From Sphingopyxis sp. USTB-05 (GTDB lineage Bacteria > Pseudomonadota > Alphaproteobacteria > Sphingomonadales > Sphingomonadaceae), in assembly GCF_023822045.1 (NCBI RefSeq), contig NZ_CP084712.1, forward strand, positions 434,001 through 498,000: DNA of 64,000 bases, read 5' to 3'. The translations under genes and the position numbers were made by a program. A model generated the notes under the pieces. It had not been told where the DNA came from. It searched no databases and saw nothing but the letters and a program-made list of their open reading frames with translations. The stretch's first letter is position 1. The number at the start of each line of letters is the position of its first letter. Positions 42,912-51,557 of the stretch are shown here, one piece after another.

Positions 42912-43934
42912 TTATGTCCGTTTGTCCCAGGCTGAAATGACGCGCTCGCCCACCGCGGGGCGCAGCGCCACGATGCCGCTGTCGGCGTGGCGGGTCGGGT
43001 GGACCCGATTGGTAAGCAGGGCCCAACCGAGCCCGCGCTCGAAATCGATCCACAGGCCAGTACCGGTGAAGCCGGTGTGGCCGATCGTGTCGGCCGAACA
43101 GGCATCGCCGCCGTGCCATCCGGCGAAAGCGCGTTCCCAGCCGCACGTGCGGTGGCGGTCGTTCGCCGTGCGCACCTCTGCCAGCATCGCTGGAGAAAGC
43201 ATCGAGCCATCGAGCATTGCGCGCGCAAAGCTCAGCACGCCGTCGATGGTGCCGAACAGCCCTGCGTGACCCGGCGCACCGCCGAGCGCGAATGCGTTTT
43301 CGTCGTGGACCTCGCCCTTCATCACGCGCCCGCGCCAGCTGCAATCCTCGGTCGCGACCGCGGGGCCGGGCGGCGGACCGAACCCCAGTCCCTCACCGAG
43401 TGGCCAGTCGGACAGCGGTGCCCCGGTGATGCGCTCGATCGCGATGCCGAGCAGGATGAAGTTGATGTCCGAATAGACCGGCGGGCCGTGCCGCCATTCG
43501 CGCTGCAGGACAAACGCACGCAGCCGCGCCGGATCATCGCCATAGGTATAGATGGGTTCAACCGCAGGCAGAAAGCTGCGGTGCATCAGGCAGTCGCGAA
43601 AGGTCAGCCGTCTCTCCGCAGCGCCGGCGACGTCATATTGGCGCAGGTCCGGTATCGCGTCGGTCAGCGGCCGGTCGAGGTCGAGGCGCCCCTGTTCGGC
43701 GAGCGTCAGGATCATCGTGGTGGTCGCGATCACCTTGCTGAGCGACGCAAGGTCGAACCAGTGATCGCGCGTCAGCGCTTCGCATTCGGGGACGATGGCA
43801 GCATTTCCGGCAAGGCGCACCGCCGTCTCGCCATCGGCGCCGACCAGACCGAGCGCGGCGCCGGGAATGCGGCCGCCTTCGACGGCTTCGAGTGCAGGCG
43901 CGAAGCCCTGTTCGCAGACGGCCTCGATCGTCAT
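42912..43934 (-). CDS. Serine hydrolase, beta-lactamase class C/S12 family, cytoplasmic
   Basis: A 340-residue protein of the PBP-type serine hydrolase fold. The nucleophile motif is S-L-S-K (A-S-L-S-K-V near residue 65), the second motif Y-S-D in V-Y-S-D-I-N-F replaces Y-x-N, and the third motif is H-T-G in I-G-H-T-G-F-T-G-T-G in place of K-T-G. No signal peptide is visible. The substituted motifs argue for an esterase or peptidase rather than a classical beta-lactamase. Its ATG overlaps the permease stop (ATGA). A cytoplasmic member would suit processing of muropeptides imported by the AmpG-like permease. Confidence 0.85.
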   Translation of the reverse strand: MTIEAVCEQGFAPALEAVEGGRIPGAALGLVGADGETAVRLAGNAAIVPECEALTRDHWFDLASLSKVIATTTMILTLAEQGRLDLDRPLTDAIPDLRQYDVAGAAERRLTFRDCLMHRSFLPAVEPIYTYGDDPARLRAFVLQREWRHGPPVYSDINFILLGIAIERITGAPLSDWPLGEGLGFGPPPGPAVATEDCSWRGRVMKGEVHDENAFALGGAPGHAGLFGTIDGVLSFARAMLDGSMLSPAMLAEVRTANDRHRTCGWERAFAGWHGGDACSADTIGHTGFTGTGLWIDFERGLGWALLTNRVHPTRHADSGIVALRPAVGERVISAWDKRT

Positions 43935-45439
43935 GCGCGAACGCGTCCTTTTACGCGCACGATGACGGGCAGCAAAAAGATCGCCGCGAAACTCAACGCC
44001 CCGGACAGCAGGAAGAAACCATCATAGCCGATCTGCGTTTGCATCGACCCCGATGCACCAGCAAGCAGGCGTGGCAGCAGAAAGGCGAAGCCCGACAGCA
44101 GCGCATATTGGGCGCCCGGATATTTCGGGCTTACGAGCATCGAGAGATAAACGACGAAGACCGCACCCGCATAGCCGTTGCCGAACTGATCGATCGCGAC
44201 CGACGAATAGAGGACAAAGGCCGAAGGATCGCTGTGCCACAGCCAGACATAGATCCAGTTGCCCGCCGCCGCGGTCACCGCGCCGATCCCCAGCGTCCAG
44301 CCGAGCGACATTCGTGTCGACAGAAAGCCGCCGAGCGCAACACCGGCCATGCTCGCCGACAAGGCAACGACGCCGTCAGCAACGCCGATCTGGTGCAGGC
44401 TGTAACCCTTGTCGTTCCACAGCGGGTGCGAAAGCGTCAGCGTGAGCACGTCACCCATGCGATAGAGCGACACAAAGGCAAGGACGGCGAGCACGGGCGT
44501 CCCATACCGCCAGAACAGCTCGACATAGGGCGCGGCGAAGGTCGACACGGAGTCCAGCGCTTCGGCGGGCAGGCGGCGAATGCGGGGTAGCGCGAGCGCC
44601 AGCGCGACGAAGGGCAACAGCGCGATCGCCAGAACGACAGGCGTGACATTGGTCCTGGCCGAAATGCCGACGCCCTGTGCGGCCGAAAGTAGCGCCCACC
44701 CGATGCCGGTGGTGACGAGAGTGGCGGCAAGCAGAATGAGCAGGCTGGCGAGCGCGCCAGCAACCAGCGACTGCATGCGGCCCTCGGTGCCTTCGTGTTC
44801 GGGCCGCATCGCCGCGAGGATGGGGAAGGGCAGGAAGGCGGCAACCGCAATGACCAGATAGGCCCAGGTCCAGTCCGCCCAGGCCGCAACCAATATCGCG
44901 CCGCTGCCCGCCGCGACCATCGCGCTGCGATATCCCCACAGGTTGGCGGCGACGATCGGCGCCTGTTCGGTCTGCGTCGGCGCAAGCTCGATGCGCCAGC
45001 CGTCGGCGGCGACCTCGAGCGTTGTCGTCCAGAAGGCGAGCAGGATCGCGAACAGGGCGGTAAGCGGCAGGCTCTTGTCGCTCGACGTGAACGCCATCGC
45101 GATCATCGACAGGAAGATGCCGAGCTGCGACAGCATGATCCATCCGCGCCGCCGCCCCCAAAAGCGCGAAAAGCCCGGGATATCGTATCGCTCGATCAGC
45201 GGCGCCCAGGCGAATTTGAACGTCGGCAGCAACGCGATCCACGCGAAGAAGCCGATGATCACGATGTCGACGCCGTGCCGCGACAGGCGCAGCGTCAGCA
45301 CCGCGTTGAACATGTAAAAGGGCAGCCCCGCCGAAAAGCCGAGCAACAGATATAGACCGAGCAGGCGACGTGCCGACGGCTTGGCGGGCAAGTCGCCCGC
45401 GAGGACGCCCGCCACAGCTTCCGCCGCCGCCGCCGTCAC
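43931..45439 (-). CDS. AmpG-like muropeptide permease (MFS)
   Basis: This 502-residue membrane protein has about 12-14 hydrophobic segments. The N-terminal G-F-S-A-G-L-P-F-Y-M-F-N segment, the W-A-P-L-I-E-R-Y region, the G-R-R-R-G-W loop and W-T-T-T-L-E-V-A-A-D-G-W-R-I are typical of AmpG, which brings N-acetylglucosaminyl-anhydromuramyl peptides into the cytoplasm for recycling. It starts at GTG overlapping the symporter stop (GTGA) and overlaps the S12 gene downstream. The link with L-Ala-D-Glu-type epimerase and DD-peptidase genes supports muropeptide uptake, though the substrate range is not proven. Confidence 0.87.
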   Translation of the reverse strand: MTAAAAEAVAGVLAGDLPAKPSARRLLGLYLLLGFSAGLPFYMFNAVLTLRLSRHGVDIVIIGFFAWIALLPTFKFAWAPLIERYDIPGFSRFWGRRRGWIMLSQLGIFLSMIAMAFTSSDKSLPLTALFAILLAFWTTTLEVAADGWRIELAPTQTEQAPIVAANLWGYRSAMVAAGSGAILVAAWADWTWAYLVIAVAAFLPFPILAAMRPEHEGTEGRMQSLVAGALASLLILLAATLVTTGIGWALLSAAQGVGISARTNVTPVVLAIALLPFVALALALPRIRRLPAEALDSVSTFAAPYVELFWRYGTPVLAVLAFVSLYRMGDVLTLTLSHPLWNDKGYSLHQIGVADGVVALSASMAGVALGGFLSTRMSLGWTLGIGAVTAAAGNWIYVWLWHSDPSAFVLYSSVAIDQFGNGYAGAVFVVYLSMLVSPKYPGAQYALLSGFAFLLPRLLAGASGSMQTQIGYDGFFLLSGALSFAAIFLLPVIVRVKGRVRA

Positions 45440-46674
45440 GCCTTGCCCTCCGGCTCGACCGCATTTTCCCAGCGCGCGACGACGCTTGTGACCGTCAGGT
45501 TCGCGCTCGCGCTTGCGACGGTACGCGTCATGTCCAGCAGCCGGTCAAAGGGCAGGACGAAGCCGACGACCAGCGCGGTCTGTTCGGCCGACACGCCGAC
45601 GGCGGAGAGGACCGCCGCAAGCATGAACAGCGACGCCGACGGGATCGGCGCAGTGCCAAAGGCGGCGAGCGCGCCGGTGAGCAGAACGATCGCCAGCATC
45701 GACAGGTCGGGTTCGACGCCGACCGCCTGCAATGCAAAGATGCTGAGCAGTCCGACATACATGGCGGTGCCATCCTTGCCGATGCTCGCGCCGATCGGCA
45801 GCACGGTCTTGGCGACCCCGGGCGCTATCCGCAGATCTTCCAGCGCGATGCGCAGTGCGACGGGCAGGGTGGCGGCCGAGGATGCGGTCGAAAAAGCGAC
45901 CGCCAACGCGTCGACGATGGTGCGATAGAAGCGGAGGACGGGCCGCCGCGCGACTAAGGCGATCAGTGGCAGATGGACGATCAATATCTGCAGGATCACG
46001 CCGACTGCGACCCCGACCGCCAGCCAGCCGATGTTGGCGAACACCGCGACGCCATTATCGGCGACCGCCTTTGCGATCAGTGCGAGCACGCCAAAAGGGG
46101 TGATCTCCATGACGATGCGCACCAACTGGAACAGCACTTGCCCCGCCGATTGCAGCAGATCGGCCATCGGCCGCCCCGCCTCGCCCGCAAGGATGACGCC
46201 GAAGCCGAAGAGGATGGAAAAGAAGATGATCGCGAGCATGTCGCCCTCGACCAGCGCCTGCACGATATTGACCGGCACGATGCCGATCAACTGGTCGTGC
46301 AGCGACTTGGCCTCGCCCAGCGCGTGGGGGACGGCGTTGCCGAGCGCGGCGCCCTGTCCGGGTTCGAGCAGCAGGCCGACGATCATGCCGATCGACACCG
46401 CGCAAAAGGTGGTTGCGGCGAACAGCCCGACCGTCCGCGCGCCGACCGAGCCCAGCTTGCGCGGGTCGGCGAGCGCGGTAACGCCCGATGCAATGCTGAT
46501 GAAGACGATCGGGACGACGAGCATCCGGAACACGCGCACGAACAATTCGCCGATGAAGGCGATCGCGCCGGTCGCGGCAGGCCACAAAAGTCCCAGCAGC
46601 ACGCCGACGACCATCGCGCCCAATACGCGTTGCCACAGCGGCACGGCGAACCAGCGACGAAGCAAGTCTGTCAT
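45436..46674 (-). CDS. Dicarboxylate/amino acid:cation symporter (DAACS family)
   Basis: A 412-residue inner-membrane protein with 8 helices plus re-entrant loops. Family landmarks are R-M-L-V-V-P-I-V-F-I-S-I-A-S-G-V, the serine-rich re-entrant loop S-T-A-S-S-A-A-T-L-P-V-A-L, and G-A-S-I-G-K-D-G-T-A-M-Y-V-G. Relatives (GltP, DctA) import glutamate, aspartate or C4-dicarboxylates with H+ or Na+. Cotranscription with dgcA and dgcN points to glutamate, possibly D-glutamate, as the substrate. It begins 23 nt after dgcA. Confidence 0.92.
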   Translation of the reverse strand: MTDLLRRWFAVPLWQRVLGAMVVGVLLGLLWPAATGAIAFIGELFVRVFRMLVVPIVFISIASGVTALADPRKLGSVGARTVGLFAATTFCAVSIGMIVGLLLEPGQGAALGNAVPHALGEAKSLHDQLIGIVPVNIVQALVEGDMLAIIFFSILFGFGVILAGEAGRPMADLLQSAGQVLFQLVRIVMEITPFGVLALIAKAVADNGVAVFANIGWLAVGVAVGVILQILIVHLPLIALVARRPVLRFYRTIVDALAVAFSTASSAATLPVALRIALEDLRIAPGVAKTVLPIGASIGKDGTAMYVGLLSIFALQAVGVEPDLSMLAIVLLTGALAAFGTAPIPSASLFMLAAVLSAVGVSAEQTALVVGFVLPFDRLLDMTRTVASASANLTVTSVVARWENAVEPEGKA

Positions 46675-46697
46675 CCGCCCCCTATATCTTTATCGTA

Positions 46698-47690
46698 TCA
46701 CATGCCGCCCCAGAAGCCGGGCTTTGGCGGCGCCATGATACCGTTCGCCGCGCTGACACCGTCCACGCGATCCTCTGCAAGCCACAGCGGCCCGTCAAGG
46801 TCGACGAAGCTGCTCTGCGCCGCAATGGCCCATGCAGGGGCGATCGACAATGACGAACAGATCATGCAACCGGTCATCACGCCCAATCCGCGCGCCCGCG
46901 CCGCTTCCGCCAGTTCCAGTGCGGCGGTCAGCCCGCCGGTCTTGTCGAGCTTGATATTCACCACATCATAGCCGTCGGGCAACGCCTCGAGATCGGCCGC
47001 GACATGCACCGCCTCATCGGCTGCGATGGAGATTGCCGACCGGAAACCGACAAGGTCGGCGTCGGCGTCGGCGGGGAGCGGCTGTTCGAGCAGGTCGATG
47101 CGCAGATCGGTCATCAGCCCCTGCAAGTCGCGCACCTCGGCGATCGTCCAGCTTTCGTTGGGATCGACGATCATTTTGGGCTTCGGCGCCGCTGCGCGGA
47201 CAGCTCTGAGCGCGGCGGCGGGATCGTTGCGGTCGACCTTGATCTTCAGCAGCGGCGCGTCGGCGAGCGCCGCTGCCGCTGCGGCCATACGGTCGGGCGC
47301 ATCCAGGCTGACCGTCATCGCGGTGACGATCGGGCGGAGCGGCTTTTCTAGGCCCAGCGATGTCGCGATGTCGCTGTTCGCCAACCGCAGTTCTAGATCC
47401 CACAGCGCGCAGTCGACCGCGTTGCGCGCGGCGCCCGCAGGCATCAATTGCATCGCCTCCTGCCGCCCAGCGCCCTGCTCGATCGCGCCGCGCACGGCCT
47501 CGATCGCGAGCGCGGTGCTCTCGGCATTCTCGCCATAGCGCGGGTAGGGGACGCATTCGCCGCGACCGGTGATGCCGTCCTGCGCGATGGCGACGGTCAC
47601 TACCTCTGCGGCGGTCCTCACCCCGCGCGAGATGCGAAAGGGCGTGTGCAGCGGAAATGTCTCGCCGACGACGGTCAGGGTGCGGTGCAT
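46698..47690 (-). CDS. dgcA: Dipeptide (L-Ala-D/L-Glu) epimerase / N-acetyl-D-glutamate racemase DgcA-type enolase superfamily enzyme
   Basis: About 330 residues. It has the enolase-superfamily barrel with the muconate-lactonising-enzyme residues: K149-I-K151 acid/base pair, metal ligands D176 (M-I-V-D-P-N), E202 (L-L-E-Q-P) and D225 (A-A-D-E-A), and K247 in V-N-I-K-L. Relatives epimerise L-Ala-D-Glu from peptidoglycan. Next to dgcN, the DgcA homologues convert N-acetyl-D-glutamate to the L form. ATG 47690 is chosen because the family N-terminus starts there; the frame is open further upstream but is non-coding. It follows dgcN by 10 nt. Both activities fit this operon, and sequence alone cannot separate them. 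Confidence 0.88.
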   Translation of the reverse strand: MHRTLTVVGETFPLHTPFRISRGVRTAAEVVTVAIAQDGITGRGECVPYPRYGENAESTALAIEAVRGAIEQGAGRQEAMQLMPAGAARNAVDCALWDLELRLANSDIATSLGLEKPLRPIVTAMTVSLDAPDRMAAAAAALADAPLLKIKVDRNDPAAALRAVRAAAPKPKMIVDPNESWTIAEVRDLQGLMTDLRIDLLEQPLPADADADLVGFRSAISIAADEAVHVAADLEALPDGYDVVNIKLDKTGGLTAALELAEAARARGLGVMTGCMICSSLSIAPAWAIAAQSSFVDLDGPLWLAEDRVDGVSAANGIMAPPKPGFWGGM

Positions 47691-47700
47691 CGAGGGTGCG

Positions 47701-48735
47701 TCAGGCGGTTTCGGCGACGCCGGGCGCGGCGACCTCGACCCCGAGCAGCCGGTCGAGGATCGTCTCGACCCCGAAGCGATAGGGGTCGCTCGTCGGCAGC
47801 CCGAACTCGGCCTCGGTCTTTGCGCACAGCGCCCGCGCCTCATCCTCGGGCATCGCCGAGGTGTTGAGCGCGATGCCGACCACCCGCACATCGGCATTGG
47901 TCAGCCGTGCCGCACGCAGATTGGCCTCCAGCGTATCGGCGATGCCGGGCAGCGGATAGTGGGGCAGGCCGCGCATGTGCGGGCGCACCGGATCGTGGCA
48001 GAGGACGATCGCGTCGGGCTGCGCGCCGTGCAGCAGCCCCGTCGACACGCCGGCGAAAGAGGGGTGATAGAGCGAGCCCTGTCCCTCGATCAGGTCCCAG
48101 CCGTCGTCATCGCGCGCCGGCGAAACCTGTTCGATTGCGCCCGAGATGAAGTCTGCGACCACGGCGTCGAGCGGCACGCCGTCGCCCGCGATCAGGATGC
48201 CCGTCTGCCCGGTGGCACGGAAATCAGCCGCAACCCCGCGCTTTTCGAGCGCGCTGGCGAGGCAGAGCGTGGTGTACATCTTGCCGACCGAACAATCTGT
48301 GCCGACGGTCAGCAACCGCTTGCCAGCGCGCTTCTTGCCATTGCCGATCGGAATGTCGGGCCGCGGGTCGCGCACGTCGTGGAGCTTGCGGCCGAGTCGC
48401 GCGGCGGCTTCGGCCAGCCGCGGATGGGCGTTCAGTCGCTGGTGCAGCCCCGATGCGATGTCGAGCCCCGCCTCCATCGCGGCGAGCGCGTCGAGGATCA
48501 GCGGCTCGCCCATTTTGCCGCCGGCATTTGCAATGCCCAGCACCAGCGTGCGCGCACCGGTCGCATGCGCTTCGGCAAAATCCATGCGCGGCAGGTTCAG
48601 GGTCAGCGGGCAGTCGTCATGGCGATATTCGCCGACGCAAATGTCGGGCCGGAACACCGCGAGCCCGCGCGAGGTCTTGATGTCGGCGGGGTCGGTCGAG
48701 TGACCGAGATAAAGAAGATAAGGCGTTTCGATCAT
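47701..48735 (-). CDS. dgcN: DUF1611 family D-glutamate N-acetyltransferase (DgcN)
   Basis: A 344-residue protein of the DUF1611 family. The N-terminal part (Y-L-L-Y-L-G-H-S) and the central nucleotide-binding-like loop V-G-T-D-C-S-V-G-K-M-Y-T-T (about residues 166-178) are characteristic, followed by R-A-T-G-Q-T-G-I-L-I and I-E-G-Q-G-S-L-Y-H-P. DgcN homologues N-acetylate D-glutamate, and the product is racemised by DgcA, giving an assimilation route for D-Glu. It heads the operon dgcN-dgcA-symporter-permease-S12-S13 and is preceded by an 18-nt box ending 82 nt upstream, overlapping the end of the LysR gene. Confidence 0.87.
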   Translation of the reverse strand: MIETPYLLYLGHSTDPADIKTSRGLAVFRPDICVGEYRHDDCPLTLNLPRMDFAEAHATGARTLVLGIANAGGKMGEPLILDALAAMEAGLDIASGLHQRLNAHPRLAEAAARLGRKLHDVRDPRPDIPIGNGKKRAGKRLLTVGTDCSVGKMYTTLCLASALEKRGVAADFRATGQTGILIAGDGVPLDAVVADFISGAIEQVSPARDDDGWDLIEGQGSLYHPSFAGVSTGLLHGAQPDAIVLCHDPVRPHMRGLPHYPLPGIADTLEANLRAARLTNADVRVVGIALNTSAMPEDEARALCAKTEAEFGLPTSDPYRFGVETILDRLLGVEVAAPGVAETA

Positions 48736-48817
48736 GGGTCAGGGCAACCTGCGTAACGATGGAAAAGCCGATCCTACCCCCGGCAGCGGCGGCGCCCCAA
48801 TATCTAGCGCCTCATAT

Positions 48818-48835
48818 CCTATAGCCTGATGCTAT
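48818..48835 (-). promoter_or_regulatory. Shared 18-nt box in front of dgcN
   Basis: Minus-strand ATAGCATCAGGCTATAGG, part of a TATAGC-N5-GCTATA inverted repeat (48820-48836), overlaps the LysR stop codon and ends 82 nt before dgcN. The dyad with about 11-nt spacing is typical of LysR sites. Confidence 0.6.
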
Positions 48836-49716
48836 AACGCCTCGAGCACGGTCGCAAGCACCGCGAGGAATGCCGATGCCGTTTTCGACGGGGGCCGGTT
48901 CTGCAAATAGACGGCATTGATGTCGAAGGTGATCGCGGGCTGTAGCGGCCGGCTCGAAAGGCCGGGTGGCAGCGCGGCCTGCGCGGTAAAATTGTCGACG
49001 ATGGCCATGCCGACCCCGGCATTCACCAGCGCCGCAGCGACATAATAGGTGCGTGCGGAAACCACCTCGTCGAGTTCGACCTCGAGCCGGCTGAGTTCGC
49101 TCGACAGCATCCGCCCGATCGGACCGCCCTGGACCGGGCTGATGAACTTATGTCCGCACAGCTCGTCGAGGTGCAGCCTCGGCGGCGCGCCGGGCAGATC
49201 CTCCTCGCGGTAGATGACGACCAACTCGCCCTCGCCGATCACCTGATGCGCGACAGGCGCGGACAACGGCACCTCGAAGCTGATCGCGATGTCGGTTTCA
49301 TGCTCGTAAAGCTTGCGCACCATTTCATCGTGATGGAGCGTCTGGAGGTCGAACATGATGTCATCATGGTCGCCAAGGAAGCGTGACACCGCCTCGGGCA
49401 CCGCGCCGAGACCGAGCGAGGGAAGCGCCGAGATGCGGAGCAGCCCGCCGCGCCCGTGCCGCAAATTCTGGCACGCCTGCCGCAGCGATCGTACCCTGTC
49501 CTGAATATCGGACACTTCGGCGAACAGCGTGTGCGCATCCTGCGTCGGGATCAGCCGCCCTTTTGACCGTTCGAACAACGTCAATCCGATCGAGCGTTCG
49601 GCATGGCGCAGCACCTTCGTCACCGACGGCTGGGACACGTTGAGCGACCGCGCGGCGGCGCTGACGGTGCCGTGCAGGAAGACCGCGTGGAATATCTCGA
49701 TCTGGCGCAGGTTCAT
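48832..49716 (-). CDS. dgcR: LysR family regulator, DgcR-like
   Basis: About 294 residues. It has the LysR winged helix at the N-terminus (M-N-L-R-Q-I-E-I-F-H-A-V-F...VSAAARSLNVSQPSVTKVLRHAE) followed by the periplasmic-binding-type effector domain (L-R-I-S-A-L-P-S-L-G, Y-Y-V-A-A-A-L-V-N-A-G-V-G-M-A-I-V). ATG 49716 is the family start; upstream in-frame codons overlap the promoter. A LysR activator (DgcR) that senses D-glutamate accompanies dgcN-dgcA in described systems, and this gene occupies the equivalent place. It is divergent from the D-aminoacylase gene, with a shared box at 49800-49817. Confidence 0.82.
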   Translation of the reverse strand: MNLRQIEIFHAVFLHGTVSAAARSLNVSQPSVTKVLRHAERSIGLTLFERSKGRLIPTQDAHTLFAEVSDIQDRVRSLRQACQNLRHGRGGLLRISALPSLGLGAVPEAVSRFLGDHDDIMFDLQTLHHDEMVRKLYEHETDIAISFEVPLSAPVAHQVIGEGELVVIYREEDLPGAPPRLHLDELCGHKFISPVQGGPIGRMLSSELSRLEVELDEVVSARTYYVAAALVNAGVGMAIVDNFTAQAALPPGLSSRPLQPAITFDINAVYLQNRPPSKTASAFLAVLATVLEAL

Positions 49717-49799
49717 CGCGTCATGGCCCCAAGGCTGCGGTGGAGGAGTATCGAATACCCCATTGTTTCCGCCAAGGATTTGCGACGGCTTCGATCTAT

Positions 49800-49817
49800 A
49801 TGCCATCGGGTTATAGG
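49800..49817 (+). promoter_or_regulatory. Shared 18-nt box between dgcR-like and D-aminoacylase genes
   Basis: ATGCCATCGGGTTATAGG ends 81 nt before the D-aminoacylase ATG (49899) and lies 84 nt upstream of the LysR start. Together with the CTATA at 49796 it forms CTATA-N11-TATAG. Position between divergent genes is classical for LysR autoregulation. Confidence 0.55.
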
Positions 49818-49898
49818 GGGTGCAACAACGCACTCTGGACGTCCGACGCTTATTGGGGACATCTCGTCGCCGGTCGTTCCCGCGAAAAGGTCATGCCG

Positions 49899-51542
49899 AT
49901 GTCGTTTGCTTCACCATCCGTCCGCCGGACGATCGGCTCGCTCTCGGCGGTTGCGGCGCTTCTCTGTGTTTCGGGCGCGGCCGCAAAGGCGGACCAGACG
50001 GTCGACGTGATCATCCGCGGCGGCACGATCTATGACGGGGGTGAGGGCAAAGCCTTTGTCGGCGATGTCGCCATTCGCGGTGACCAGATCGTCTATGTCG
50101 GCAAGTCGGGCCGCTATTCGGCGCCCAGGATCATCGATGCGAAGGGCCTGATTGTCGCCCCCGGCTTCATCGATCCGCACACCCATGCCGACAGCTTCAT
50201 CCGCTCGCCCGACAAGGCCGTGCGCGTCAACGCGGCGTGGCTGGCTCAGGGCGTCACCACCGTGATGATTGGGGTCGACGGGTCGGGTACCCCCGATGTT
50301 GCCGAGGATAGCGGCAAGCTGGCGGCGTCGGGAATCGGCACTAATATCGTTCCCTTCGTCGGATTCGGCCCGGTTCGGCAGCGTGTGCTCGGTCAGGATG
50401 CACGTGCGCCGAGCCCTGGGGAACTCGACCGGATGAAGGCGCTGGTGGCAAAGGGGATGTGCGAGGGCGCCGTCGGGCTTTCCACCGGTCTCTTCTACGC
50501 ACCGCAAAGCTTTGCCAAGACCGAAGAGGTCGTGGCGGTTGCGCGCGAGGCGGCGAGCCGCGGCGGCATCTATGACACGCATCAGCGCGATGAATCGAGC
50601 TATAGCATCGGCCTGCTCGGATCGGTGCAGGAGGCGATCGGCATCGGGCGACACGCAGGAATGCCCGTCCATTTTGCGCATCTTAAGGCGCTCGGCGTCG
50701 ACGTCCACGGACAGGCTGGCGCGGTGATCGCAGCGATCGACGCCGCCCGCAAGGCAGGCGTGGATGTGACGGCCGATCAATATCCATGGCTGGCGTCGGG
50801 GTCCAGCCTCGACGCGTCGCTGCTGCCGCGCTGGGCGGTCGATGGCGGTGGACCTGCCTTGTTGAGGCGGCTCGATGATCCTGCGACGCTGGAACGGATT
50901 CGCGGCGAGATGCAGGAGAATCTGCGTCGGCGCGGCGGGGCGGGTGCACTACTGCTCATTGCACAGGGCTTTCCCTGGACCGGACAGACGCTCGCCGAGG
51001 TTGCGGAGGCATGGAAGATGGACAGCCGCGACGCGGCGTTGCGCATCATCCGGCAAAGTATCGAGTCCGACGATCAGCGGCGGACAGGCGGCGGCGCTGC
51101 GGTCGCCTCGTTCAACATGGCGCAGGCCGACGTCGACCTGTTGATGAAGCAGCCGTGGATGGTGACATCGTCCGACGGATCGGACGGCCATCCCCGCATG
51201 TTCGCGACCTTTCCCGAAAAATATGTCCGCTATGTCCGTGAACGGAAGGTCATCGACCTCGGGACTTTCATCCGCCAGTCGACAGGGCGCACCGCCGACA
51301 TCTACAAGCTCGACCGGCGGGGCTATCTGCGTCCCGGCTATTTCGCCGATGTGCTCGTCTTTGACCCCGACCAATATGCGCCGCGCGCCGATTATGTGCG
51401 CCCGCGCGAATTGAGCGTCGGTGTCAGCAAATTATTCGTCAACGGCGCGCTGGCGGTCGATGACGGGCGGACGACCGGTGTCGCCGTGGGCCGTGCCCTG
51501 CTGCGTGCGCGGCCGACTGGATGTGCCGCGCATCCGGGTTGA
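49899..51542 (+). CDS. Exported N-acyl-D-amino-acid deacylase (D-aminoacylase family amidohydrolase)
   Basis: About 547 residues, with a signal peptide (cleavage near A-A-K-A, residue ~30). The amidohydrolase metal motif is F-I-D-P-H-T-H-A-D, followed by the histidine segments T-H-Q-R-D-E and V-H-F-A-H-L-K and the C-terminal aspartate in T-S-S-D-G-S-D-G. The E-G-A-V-G-L-S-T-G-L-F-Y-A-P motif is diagnostic of D-aminoacylases. The usual G-N-C-G, whose Cys binds metal in characterised enzymes, reads G-V-D-G here. ATG 49899 has AAGG 8 nt upstream; ATG 49893 is too close to it. It would release free D-amino acids from N-acyl forms for the dgc pathway. Confidence 0.87.
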   Translation: MSFASPSVRRTIGSLSAVAALLCVSGAAAKADQTVDVIIRGGTIYDGGEGKAFVGDVAIRGDQIVYVGKSGRYSAPRIIDAKGLIVAPGFIDPHTHADSFIRSPDKAVRVNAAWLAQGVTTVMIGVDGSGTPDVAEDSGKLAASGIGTNIVPFVGFGPVRQRVLGQDARAPSPGELDRMKALVAKGMCEGAVGLSTGLFYAPQSFAKTEEVVAVAREAASRGGIYDTHQRDESSYSIGLLGSVQEAIGIGRHAGMPVHFAHLKALGVDVHGQAGAVIAAIDAARKAGVDVTADQYPWLASGSSLDASLLPRWAVDGGGPALLRRLDDPATLERIRGEMQENLRRRGGAGALLLIAQGFPWTGQTLAEVAEAWKMDSRDAALRIIRQSIESDDQRRTGGGAAVASFNMAQADVDLLMKQPWMVTSSDGSDGHPRMFATFPEKYVRYVRERKVIDLGTFIRQSTGRTADIYKLDRRGYLRPGYFADVLVFDPDQYAPRADYVRPRELSVGVSKLFVNGALAVDDGRTTGVAVGRALLRARPTGCAAHPG

Positions 51543-51557
51543 ATTCGGCGACTTTCA

